NCBI GenBank assembly: GCA_020310875.1
Contig: CM035423.1
Span: 141,783,723 to 141,847,722, forward strand
DNA: 64,000 nucleotides
Direction of reading: 5' to 3'
Origin: Ceratopteris richardii
Lineage: Eukaryota; Streptophyta; Polypodiopsida; Polypodiales; Pteridaceae
Shown: positions 46,210 to 57,590 of the stretch, one piece after another
Numbering within the stretch: the first letter of the stretch is position 1
Layout: each line of letters opens with the position of its first letter
Position numbers and translations under genes: made by a program
Notes under the pieces: model-generated
What the model was told of the DNA's origin: nothing
The model's database searches: none
Seen by the model: only the letters and a program-made list of their open reading frames with translations

Positions 46210-47259
46210 CATTTTTCACTAGCCATGTTGTGTTGAATAATTCTTAGAGCTCTTGTTATTTTGACTCCTTAGCTCATTCCATAGCATATTTCCTTGAAAA
46301 TGTAGTATGATAAAACCAATTAAACATCTATTCCATATAGTTTGATTATGTTGCATCACCATCATGTCGTGTGTTTTTGAATGAAACACTTCTAGCCATG
46401 TAGTGTGACTTCTCCATTCCTCGTGTACTAAAAATATCCAACGATCCATACCGATCCATGAAAATTGATCCATGTGCAAATAAAATATGTTGAAACATTG
46501 TAAGTACATATAACAAACTCATATCAACAAAAAATTTGAAAGATTAGGAAAGCTTACAATGTAATATTGAAACTGATTTTGATTGTAGCTAGTAAGACTC
46601 ATTAAGCCTACCAACTTATCGAAGCATGAACAAACCTTCTTTTGCCTATTAATAAGGTCAATTTAAGAATCATTATCAGTTGTGATCATGCATAAGTCTT
46701 TCCATAGCTCCCCATAATCATTATTTTTAGGGTTACTACCTCTTTTGAAAATTTCTCTTGCCTTCTTCTCTATCATCGATACTTGTTGCAAATTATCTTG
46801 GGATTCACTAGGTTTTTTGGCAACTAGAGTTACATTCCCACCATTACAACCAATTGAATTAAGAATCTCCTGCAATTTCTTGATGCTTTGTTCAAATTTA
46901 TTGATTGGCTTCAAGGCAAATGTGAAAAAAATATGGAGCTTCAATAATCTATAAAAAATTATCATCAAGGAATGCAATATGCAAAAGTGAACACTAACTA
47001 ATGGAAATGAAATAATGGGATTCCAATCTTCATCTAATATGCCACCATTAGGTTTTTCTAACATTGGACACCTTAAAAAAGGTATATCCCATTCCTTAGA
47101 AGTAGGTGCATACATGTATTCATCTAAATCATATAGTCTCTTTTGTTGTCCCTTTGTTAGTTTATAACCTCGTGTGCAAAATGGAAACAGATAAAGAGTA
47201 CATGCACCTTGCTTATAGCTTAAAATGCAAATTTTGATAGTCTTTAAATCCCCACTCAG
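46210..47259 (-). pseudogene. X3, 3' two-thirds of an X gene
   Basis: Continues the X reading order: F-Q-L-S-G-D-L-K-T-I-K, then Y-L-F-P-F-C-T-R-G-Y-K (one Cys of the CxxC lost) and W-N-P-I-I-S-F-P-L-V. Next come R-L-L-K-L-H-I, N-S-I-G-C-N-G-G-N-V, S-M-I-E-K-K-A-R-E-I-F and E-L-W-K-D-L-C-M-I-T-T. A stop and frame change precede the C-terminal block E-E-W-R-S-H-T-T at 46,219-46,509. The 5' third is X4, separated by copia D. Confidence 0.6.
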
Positions 47260-47649
47260 TTGGAATTTGAGCTCTATGGAAGGACACAAACAACACAAGG
47301 AAGAAGAAGAAGCTTGGAGCATAACACAACACTGAATGAATTGCCAAGTGAATATACAAAGATAAGTAACACATTAGGGTTATAAGTGTATATAGAAGCC
47401 AGGGTAAAAAAAATCCTAAAGAGGGAAAAAATTTTGCTAGTGTTCTTAAGTGTGTTCACACACATCACTACCAAAATATATCAACAAATCCCCCTTGAGA
47501 GCGATACAATGAACAAGGAGCTGGCACTCATGTATAAAGAAGTGTCAAGCTATGTGGAAAGAGATCAATCTGCAAAAGGAAGTAAGCCCATAGCTTTGCA
47601 GAAAGCCTTAAACTTATCCCTAGGTAGAACCTTTCTGAAAAGGTCTGCA

Positions 47650-49209
47650 ATGTTATCTTGTGTGGGCACATATGCCAAAGTGATCTCTTAAACACAAAAA
47701 TCTTGTATGAGCATGGAACACAAGATTCCTCCTAACTACCAATGCACTCTGAGTGTCAGTAAAGATGGTGGTGGCAGAAGATTGACCAACATCCAAATTT
47801 GCCAAAAAGCATATGAGCCACATACATTCAATAGCCATTGTGAAACCTTCCCTATACTCATCCTCACAACTAGAAATGGCCACAATAGTCTTCTTCTTGC
47901 TAAACCAACATATGCATGAGCTACCAAGCATGCAGGAAAAACCACTAGTGGACACACGAGTGTCATAGCAACCATCCTAGTCTGAGTCAAAGAAAACATG
48001 TAAATATGGTGGAATGATCCCCCTTAGGATAAAACAATCCAAGCAGTTGGGTGCCACTCTAGTAGTTAAAGATATGCTTAACTTCCTACCAATGCTTGAC
48101 ACCTGGGCAATGCATAAACTTGCTCATCTTAGCCTATTGATAAAGAAAACATCAAATGCATCTCCAACATCATGAAGGCTCAACCATAAACCTATTTCCA
48201 TAGGAGTGGCAATAATTTGTCAACATATTTTGTTTGACACAAGGTTATTCCTCCATCAACTTGCATAAACTGAATGGCCAAATAATGATGCAAATGCCCC
48301 AAATCTGAAATCTCAAAAGCGCATGCAAATCAACCTTAAATTCAGCAATATGCTTCTCACTAAGTCTAGTGAGTAGCGTGCCATCAATGTACAAAACAAT
48401 TATTAAAAGTACATCATCTACACTCTTAACATGTAAGATGCTCTCATTTTGACTATTCTCAAAAACATGTGCAATCAACTAGGCATGTATATTTTCATAT
48501 CAAGCATGTTGTGCTTGCAGCAAACCATATAATGCCTTTTTTAAACTGCACACTTTTTTTTCATGCCCTTTTCTACACAGAAGCACAGGTTTCAATACAT
48601 ACACTTCTTCATGTAAGTCACAATTTAGAAATGCAATTCAATATACAACTGATATACATTCCAATCATGATGAGCTACAATTGCAGAGATGCTATCAATG
48701 GTGGTCATTCGGCATGTTGGTGCAAAGGTCTCATAAAAATTTGATGCCTCTCTCTTGATCATAACCTTTTGCAACAAGCCTAGCTTTATACCTATCAACT
48801 ATTCCATCAGGCTTAAGTTTCAGCTTCTATACCCATTTAGTACCAATGGCCTTTTTGTCTCAAGCCAAATCACATAAAGACCAGGTACCATTCTTCATAA
48901 TAGCATCATATTTTGATTGCATAGCTGCCATCCAATTTTTGGAATTTTGTGCTTCATCAAAAGAAACATGTTCATTCTCATCACAAAGACTAGAGACAAC
49001 CATTGCATAGCAATTTGATAGGAAGCTTTATGAGAGCCTGAACAAGTACGATATGACAAAGGTGCATCTAATTTGCTACCTCTCAAAGTCTGTGCCAACC
49101 ATTTAGGCATAATTTTTGCTTCCTCTATATTATCCCTCTCATCAACAAGTACATCATGTAGATTTGCATAAAAAATGGAATGATTTGCATCATCATGTGG
49201 AACCTGCAA
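47650..49209 (-). pseudogene. copia D reverse transcriptase and RNase H
   Basis: Minus-strand blocks: N-S-K-N-W-M-A-A-M (in pieces near 48,900), K-L-K-P-D-G-I-V-D-R-Y-K-A, then I-V-L-Y-I-D-G-T-L-L (Y-V-D-D site altered to Y-I-D-G) at about 48,385. RNase H blocks M-S-T-S-G-F, D-E-Y-R-E-G, I-E-C-M-W-L and F-T-D-T-Q-S-A follow to 47,650. Several frameshifts and stops. Confidence 0.7.
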
Positions 49210-49461
49210 AGGTTAAGAAATTTCCTTGTTTGGACTAGTACTTAATTGTCCACCTATAAAAAGAGGTAGCAAAGTGCCATACACATCTCTAGAGCTAATT
49301 GAAGTCTCCTTTTTACATTAAAGTAATGGTTGAATTGCATCTTCCATAAAAACAACATCACGGCTTACCAAAAATACGTTTATTCTATAGATGATAGCAT
49401 TTGCTTCATAACTGTACCCAACAAAAATGCATTTCATTGCTTTATTATCCAATTTCCTATG

Positions 49462-50400
49462 TTATATTTCAAGCACTAATGCATATGCTAGACAACTAAA
49501 GACACATAGATGAGCAAAAAATGGCTTACGACCATGCCAAGTCTCATATGGAGTGATAGATTGTAGTGTGTTGGTGGGACACCTGTTAAGTGCATATGTT
49601 GCACACATAAAAGCCTCAAAGCTAGAAGCTATGTGATAAAGCTTGACTTTTGACCATACACCTCTCCATCCCCACGAGAGACATGTTCTTTCTTCTGACA
49701 ACTCATTTTTTTGAGATGTATACAACACTATAAAATGATGTTTCATCCCATGTTTAGTTAGAAATGCACTAAAATAGAAGGATATGTATTTCCCCCCTCA
49801 ATTAGAATGGAGGATGCCCAATTTACATGCTAATAGATTTTCAGCCATAACCAAAAATCGTTTGAAGCACATAAATACTTCGGACTTTGCTTTCAATGGA
49901 TACACCCATGAATAATGGGAAAAATCATCAATAAAAGTCACAAAGTAAAGGTAATTCCAAAAGAAGGTGTCTTCATTGGACCACAACCATTACTATGAAC
50001 AAGTTGCAATTTATAAGCAGCTCTAACTGAACCATTTTTTGGGAAGGATGAACACTGCATTTTGCCCAAAATACAACATTCATAGACATGTTCATAAGGT
50101 GCCTCAAGTTTGGGTAGAGAGGACACAATTTCATATTTCTATATGCATAGCAAACTAGCAAAATTCAGGTGACCAAAACATGCATGCCAAAGCTTTGCAC
50201 CTAAGATGATCTGAGAACCTTGAACTGCACATGCAAAATCATTCATAGATTTTGCATAGTCTATGAGCTTTTACAACCCATGTAAAATTCTATAAGCAAT
50301 AATAATGTTGCTATTTGAGAGATCATGAATTGTACATCTATCATCAAAAAATTTGACAACCAAGCTAATCTTGGTTAATGTTCAAACTGACAACATATTT
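49462..50400 (-). pseudogene. copia D integrase
   Basis: C-T-I-H-D-L-S-N and W-H-A-C-F-G-H-L-N-F lead to C-C-I-L-G-K-M-Q-C, then V-H-S-N-G-C-G-P (Asp to Asn), [12 protein letters not shown], and T-P-Y-E-T-W-H-G-R-K-P. The N-G-V-A-E-R block is lost in the frame change near 49,750. No protease active site precedes it because of the deletion described for the element. Confidence 0.7.
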
Positions 50401-51327
50401 TTCTTGATGATTGGTACCTTTGTCAAAAAACTATCCATAGAATCTCCTTCATTGATATGTTCACTCTTTAAGTACTTTCAGAGGTAAGCAACACAGACCT
50501 CATTTCTTGCCTAGTATAAAGTGATAAGCATATCCCAAACATCCTTTGTTGTTTTGCAGGGGCAAATCTAAGGGATAAGGGGACATTTGACAAAAAAAAT
50601 CTATCAATGCATCTACCTGTAGGATGTTTTTCAATAGCCTACATGATATTTCACAACCCTTTTGCTACCAATACATGATGCATCATATATGCCCACAATG
50701 GGTAATTAGTACCATCCAACTTATCCTTAACAACTAACATACATAATACATCATTGCTTTTAGCCATGGCCATTGACTAAATACCCTAATGAAGAAGAAT
50801 GATTGTATCTTGAAATGTTGAACAAGTCCACCCTGTTGATCTCTGCTAAACTTGTAGTAGACTTCCAAGCACTTGTACTCGCGAACCGAAATCTATATAT
50901 ATGTTTGGCACAAAAGGATGAAATTGTGTGCACATGTGCTGCAATAGTGCCTTGGGAGATTGGTGAAGAGATCAAATCAAAATTTTGACCCCACAAAGTA
51001 TGCTCACCGATTTGTGTGCTATTCTAAGACTGTGGCCGGAGGGGTGTTGATGATGCCCTAAATGAAGCGGTGACTTGCTTTAATACCAATTGTTGGATTT
51101 TGAGGTGTGCGAAAGCACATGAATAGCACAAGGAAGAAGAAGAAGAAGCTTTGAGCACAACACAACATTGAATGAATTACCAATTAAATGTACAAAGATA
51201 AGGAACCCATTATGGTTATAGGCATATATACAAGCTGGGGGAAAAACTTCAGAAAGAGGGAAGAAGTGCCCCGCGGGTCACAAGTGTGTTCACGTACATC
51301 ACTACCAAAATGTATCAATACACCCAA

Positions 51328-52640
51328 GTGCCAGCCTATCTCAAAATCAACTAAATCTACTACTTTGAGTTTTGCACCATGAACTTGAGAAGCTATTACC
51401 TTAGTGATCCATGGGGTCCTACTAAAAATCCATGAAAGAACATCATTGGATTCTTTAGGTACTTCAAGAACACCTAACCACCATATATCTTTCTCGGCAT
51501 GAACACTATATGTACAATTAGAGCTAGAGTTATTACTTTTGTCACATATGACACGTGTTTTAGCTTCATTCATGAGTTTCAAACTCAATCTTTCCATTTG
51601 TTGTCCCTTTATGATTTGGCATTCATCTAGCTTCAATATAAACCTCAATTTGGTATTACAATTTGCATAAATTACCCAGACTTTTATAACATCAAAATGG
51701 AATGGATATCATGGTAACTTTAATGGACATATCTAGTATGGTAGATTTGTAAAATTGAACTATTTCCTATTGAAGCCTCTCTAAGTCATTGAATATGTTG
51801 TTGTAATTTGTGTAAGGGAATCCCTTTTCAGATGAGCCTTTCAACTCTTTTTAGGATGTAGCTCAATGATAAATGGGCAAGGCATAATATCCTCTATATA
51901 TAAGTAGTGTCCAAGAATAATAACAACATCCTCATTGGATGTCGACTTCTTTAGAGATACCTTGTAAGAGCTTGTAAAAATATTATGCAAAAAACCTTTT
52001 CTTTGTAATGCATGCATCAAAAGATTGTGCAATGCACTATATCCTCTCATAATGCCTACTTCATCACATACCATCTACACATCTCTAAGAGTGATAATAT
52101 CTTGTAATTTGCCTATAAAATCTTTAATCACTTGCATCTTGATAAGGTTTCTTGTTGGTGACTCCAAAATACTAACCACATGCTAACTTCGTCAATGAAT
52201 GAACTACATAATATAAAAATGGATATGAAAGTCTCAAAACAAATACACAAATGAAAGACAAAGCACATCACAAAAACTCATTGTTTGCATGTTCCATCAC
52301 CAATTGAAACAAAGGATGCTAATGATTGTCTCCTATATCGCATTCCAAGTTGAGTCTCTTTCAACTGTTGGAGATTGACTTTTAATTTCTCAATTATGCT
52401 CTCCTTTTCTTCCATATCCTTTTCAAGCTCTGAAAATTTTTCTTGTAAAAATATGATTTTTGTTTCTAACATGACTACCCTTGTATGATAGAGTTGATAT
52501 TGTTGGATACAATACTTAATAACAGGAGTTGAATGTGTATATAGTCATTGGCAATAACCTAATAGCCTAGTTTACCTGCACCAAAGAACTAAAGTAAAGT
52601 TGAGAGATTACGAAATCTTGGATGGTAAGAAGACGTCCAA
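51328..52640 (-). pseudogene. X4, 5' third of the X gene interrupted by copia D
   Basis: Minus-strand order: Q-Q-Y-Q-L-Y-H-T-R-V-V, a coiled coil (F-L-Q-E-K-F-S-E-L-E-K-D-M-E-E-K) and L-G-M-R-Y-R-R-Q. Then V-C-D-E-V-G-I-M-R-G-Y, an intron-like gap, and F-I-L-K-L-D-E-C-Q-I-I-K-G-Q-Q-M-E-R-L, I-W-W-L-G-V, W-I-F-S-R-T-P-W-I-T and D-F-E-I-G-W-H-L, where copia D cuts in. X3 resumes at L-S-G-D-L-K. The coiled coil may serve multimerisation. Confidence 0.6.
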
Positions 52641-53789
52641 TCAGGAGGATATAGTGAACCATGAGTCCAAAGGTCAATACTCTTTTCTTCAACTGTGCAA
52701 CATTCATTTTGAGAGTTCACATCATTGTTGCAATGTGTATTTGGAGCAAACTCTCTAGGCACACGAACATGGATATTTGTTGATGTAGGGGCATTAGGAC
52801 GTCCCTATGTGAGGTTTGTAATAGGTGTCAATACCACCTTCTCTAGCATGTACAAGATTATGAAAAACACAATGGAAATTTGGTTGGGAGGGACTCTAGA
52901 CCATACGTTTTGCAAGGAAATTTTGTTTTCTTGGACGCGGATGGATCAAAGCATGTTTTTCCATTAAGTATGGTTGGAAATGATAAATTTGGAAACGTTC
53001 ATTTTTTTAGGGAAGCATAGTTACAGATTTGATTATGTGACACCCTAAATGTTACTTTTTCAAAAAGAAACTTAAAAAATGAGCTAAAAGAAAGTCACTT
53101 TTGACATATATATATTAAAAAATGGACCCTTTCAAGTAAATATACACTAAAAATGAGACTCTTAAAAAATATCACTTTTTAATTTCCATACATGCTTGAG
53201 TTTGATGATGTGGAAAGTAGATTCCCTTCCTCTCTCTCTCTAAAAGAAGAGAGAGAGGAATCTAGTAAAGCCTAAAAAATACTACTAGAACCTACTAAAA
53301 AGTGCCCATTTAATTGCACTTTCTCCCCTTAAACAACAAAAGAATTAGTCTTAATCCCTAAAAGTTAGGGATCCTTACAAGGCCATGAAGGGTTCATTTT
53401 TTTCCCTAATGTGTACAAAATGTATCTCTTTTTATGAACTACACACAACACGTTAAAATGCACTAATCCAAGATTCCTAATTCAAATAATGGTTGAAATA
53501 ATGACTATTATGAAGAAAATGCTGACGTGCTATTCACCTCTTTTGCCTTAATCTTCCATTGAAGCTCTTTGCATCTCAACCTTCAACAAGCTCTAATACT
53601 AATGAGGAACTTTGTTTTTTGAACAAGAAAAGAAAGGAGGAGATGGAGGGAGAGAGAGGAGAAGAAGAGATATGCATGACTGCATGGGAGCCTTGCAATC
53701 CATATAATGGTCATATGAGGTAATACTCTATAAACGGTATATGTATAAAAATATAGGGATAGGGTTTCATGACCTTGATATCCTCAACA

Positions 53790-53790
<1 letters not shown>
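52641..53790. other. AT-rich spacer
   Basis: No gene recognised. A short imperfect (CTCT...GAGA) inverted pair lies at about 53,230-53,260. Confidence 0.4.
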
Positions 53791-53796
<6 letters not shown>

Positions 53797-53849
<53 letters not shown>

Positions 53850-53859
53850 ATACTAACAC

Positions 53860-53916
<57 letters not shown>

Positions 53917-53961
53917 GAAGAAGAAGAAGTAGAAGAAGAAGAAGAAGAATAAGAAGAAGAA
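53797..53961. repeat. compound microsatellite (GA)n-(TAA)n-(GAA)n
   Basis: (GA) to 53,846, (TAA) about 53,861-53,915, then (GAA) to about 53,961. Flanking 53,990-55,300 is AT-rich with no recognised gene. Confidence 0.95.
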
Positions 53962-55294
53962 ATCTCGGTGAAAAGAAAGAGGCCAAAAAGTAGATCTAGT
54001 TAGAGAATCTTGCTACTCTAACATTTGGGAATTCCTAGGAATATTTCAAAACTTTTCATAAAAAAGAGAAAAGTTATAACTTTTTATCATTAAATGAGTC
54101 AGGAAGAAATAAAAATATATTTCAGTGAGAGGTCCTTCATTGACCATATCTTCCACAAAACCCAAAAAGTTGAGCTTAAGTCACTTTTTGTCTAGGGAAA
54201 ATTAAATGTGAGAGAGAAGGATCTAAAAGACAGAATATGGTACTTATTAACATTTTAGATATAAAATAAAGATTTTTCTTTTTCTTTTTTAAATCACATT
54301 CACTTAAGGACAAAGTCAAAGTTGGTTTAAAATCAAGCAATTTCCACCAATGTGGCAAATAAAATGGTCCTTGAAGACCCCAAACCTTTCCTAATAGACA
54401 TCCCAACCACCCCAGAGTGTTTTCAATCTTAATTTCAATCACAATCTCACTCTCAATCACAATCCAAATTCTAGATTTAAAACTTTATCTCTTGATGCCT
54501 TCCTCTATCATCAACCATCAATTTATAGGTGTGTGATGCCTCATGCAAGACTTCCGAAATAGAGATGCTCAACTTCTCTTAAAAAAGAACTTCCAAAAAG
54601 CATGTGCTTCGAAGTCGCTTCTCAAAATTGTGAATGCATGACTAATTCCTATAAAAAGTACGAAATGAAAAGCTTTCTTCTTTTCAAGCATAGGAGAAAC
54701 ACCATTTTTGGAGCTCCTTATCTCTAAATCCTTCAACAATTTGACTAAACTTGTGAGTGATCAATTTTTTTATCATTTTAATCTCAATAAAATCTTTAAA
54801 GAGGCTCTAAATCGAGTTTATTTTCTGAGTTCCATATTTTTATTCTACAAATCAAAACTCTATATAGAGATGAGAAACAAGTCATTTTCTTGTGATGAAC
54901 TAATTTTTTATCATCAAATGAGGTCTATAATGAATGATCCATAAAAATATAAAAAAGACAAAGTTATTCTACATTGAATTTCATATTTTTATCTCATACA
55001 ACCCTTTTTATAAATCATCCAACCCCTTTCTGAATCATCCATTCTCATGCTCATATTTTATTCACCAAACCTAATACATAAAAGTTTTAAAGAGAGAATA
55101 TAAAAAAATATCATCACCAGAATTCGCCCACATGTCTATAATGATAAAAGAAACCATTTCAAACAATAGCCACACATGGCATGATAAAATATTCATAAAA
55201 GAAATTTTACTAGGAAAAAATTTTATTACACATACATACATATGCGTGTTTATAATAGCGATCCAAATAATTTCTTTAAATGCTCTGCTTAAAT

Positions 55295-55397
<103 letters not shown>

Positions 55398-55808
55398 GAG
55401 AGAGATTCATATATACTTCAAATATGAAGAGTCAAATGCATACTCTTAACGAAGCCCTTTTACTACACCACTTCCCCTTGACTTGAACATCTTTTTTCTG
55501 TTTTTTTTGGCTTGATGCCTTTTTAATGTCTTCACTCGTGAAGACCTTCTTAATGTGCAAGAAAAAATACAAGGTGCGGTTTGAGATTATGTTTAGGTGG
55601 GAATTGGACTCTTGCTTACTTTCTTAATGAATTCAAGTTGAGCGAGTAGAAAAAGAGAGAGATGTGCATGCATGTTAACAAGCAAGTCAAGATTGCCAAC
55701 CTACTCCATAAGACGTCGATCAAGTAGCCTGCAGCGCACATTCAAGTCGAGGCTTGGTACCTCTAAAAGTCCTCGCCTTCAGCTGCGGGTAGTGAGCGCG
55801 ATAGAGGC

Positions 55809-56602
55809 ATGGCTGCTGTTTCGTCATTGACGTCGGATCATGGAGAGGGCATCCGCAAGAGGAAGAACCGCGGATCCGCAGTGTTGCTGTTCGCGGAGGC
55901 CGACTGGTTGGACATGGGGCTCATGGCGATCGGAACTGCCGCTGCAATTGCGCACGGTGCCACCAACCCATTCTTCCTCCGCTTTCTCGGGAAGCTCATT
56001 GATACCCTCGGCAGTGCTACAGACTCCGACACCCTAGCTAATCAAGCTTCTAAGGTACTCAGTCTAATCGAAAAAATGCACATCCGCACGCACTTGTCCG
56101 CATCCCTAAAGAAAATCGCTGTGCACAAATGACTCTCGCCCCACCATCTCTACTCTGAAATCCTTGTTGTAATCAAGTCTGTTTTCCGCACTACTGTAAC
56201 TTCATCTCTGTGTGCTCCCGCTTGCAGTATGCCACTTACTTCGTCTACCTCAGCTTGATACAGCTCGTCGCTGGATGGATTGGTAAGCGCAATCTTACTC
56301 TAAGAAAGCTCAGAAAGTTAGCCGACCAATCTTGGCTTCGCATGCCCATAACGTCTGTGAATTCTTAGTCTTTCCGTCTATTGTTCAGCTTGCCTCATTA
56401 AATTTTTTATGTGCATTATCCTGCAGAAGTCTCCATGTGGATGTACACAGGAGCGAGACAAGTTGGACGCTTGAGAACGCGGTACCTGAGGGCTTTGCTC
56501 TCGCAGGAAGTAGGCTTCTTTGAGACTGATTTTTCCACGGGGCAAGGTATTGCCAGTATAGCGAGTGACACTGTTGCTGCTCAAGACGCCATTGGAACCA
56601 AG
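55809..56602 (+). CDS. ABCB-type ABC transporter, exons 1-3
   Basis: Exon 1 55,809-56,054 (82 codons), exon 2 56,228-56,282, exon 3 56,427-56,602, all with GT-AG borders and matching phases. Protein: L-F-A-E-A-D-W-L-D first cytoplasmic motif, then transmembrane segment 1 (G-L-M-A-I-G-T-A-A-A-I-A-H-G), L-G-K-L-I-D-T-L-G, then F-V-Y-L-S-L-I-Q-L-V-A-G-W (TM2), W-M-Y-T-G-A-R-Q and L-L-S-Q-E-V-G-F-F-E-T-D, ending S-D-T-V-A-A-Q-D-A-I-G-T-K. This is the first half of the first membrane domain of a full-size ABCB (P-glycoprotein; many plant members carry auxin or metabolites across the plasma membrane). The acidic loop F-F-E-T-D is standard. All three exons are intact. Exon 4 lies 6.2 kb on; nucleotide-binding domains lie beyond the window. 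Confidence 0.9.
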
Positions 56603-57590
56603 GTAGTGATCTCATTCCTACTGCAATCTATGAGAGTTTTTCAGTGGCAGATTAACGAGTTTTTCAGTGGTATTTTGAAGTCAGTGGTAGATTAACGAGT
56701 TGTTCATCAGTGCCGAACATTTTTAATGCTCTATTGGTTAAAAAATTATGTTTATATTTTACAAATCTCTGTAGATATAGTTGTATGTACTTCGGAGTAA
56801 TTTTACATTTCCATTTGCATTTGAACACTCAAGGACATCTTATTGCATAGGACATGTTTAATGTCTGTAATGTTATATCTGTAAGCTTTGTGAACAGAGT
56901 ACAAAAATGAGACTCTTGTGAATTGTCCTTCATGTTGTAAAAACGTCAATGGCCATAGAATCAGGACTGGAAGCAGGGCTCACATTTTATCCTTCAACAA
57001 TCTGTTTGTTGGAAATGGTCTGTAGACTGTGTTTGACAGCAGGAAATTAGGTTGCTTCTTTCTCCTGCCATTTGGAAGTTTGATCTTCCATTAGACCTGA
57101 AATTCCAAAAGAACAATGCACACTCCCACCTCCAAATTGAGGCGCCAATGTGAGGATGATCGCCTCGAAGGGATACAACTGGTTTACACCAGATAACACT
57201 TGCTCGATTGCCGAAGGCCAAATCCAAAGCTGCCCGAAGCCTGAAGGCCTTCATCAAGTAGCTTTGGAGGCCCCCGCCACCCCCACCCCGGAGGCGGAGG
57301 AGGTCGCCGGTTGTAGAGTGCTACAGTAAATGTAGAGTGAGTTTTACTAATGCATTTCTCTACGACGTTGCAAAGCATGATTATACGTGTCTCATTATTC
57401 ATATTGAGTTAAGCTAGTAAACTCCCAGACTGATGCAGGATTCGCAGGTGTCCAGCTAGGCAGGGCAAGTACGTATGGATTCTGGACGGCATGAATGAGT
57501 TCTATTTCCTCTTAAAAGTCGTGCTAAAGCACGTGGAAGCAATTTGCAAAACGGTGCGAAATAGAAGGGGATTTTTTTATTAAAAGAGTA
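56603..57590. other. ABCB intron 3, first part
   Basis: AT-rich, with one GC-rich patch at 57,267-57,310 (CCCCCGCCACCCCCACCCC). No exon-like sequence. Confidence 0.5.

Larger units (their letters stand above)
47260..51322 (-). mobile_element. Ty1/copia element D, inserted in an X gene
   Basis: Both LTRs are present (47,260-47,486 and 51,091-51,322), with a primer site on the minus strand (TTGGTATTAAAGCAAG at about 51,075-51,090) and a polypurine tract (TCAAGGGGGATT, 47,487-47,498). The flanks CTCAG (47,255-47,259) and CCCAA (51,323-51,327) look like a 5-bp target duplication with two changes. Same family as copia A. An internal deletion near 50,420 joins the gag M-D-S-F-L block directly to I-I-K-K-N-M-L-S-V, removing the zinc knuckle and the protease active site. 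Confidence 0.85.
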
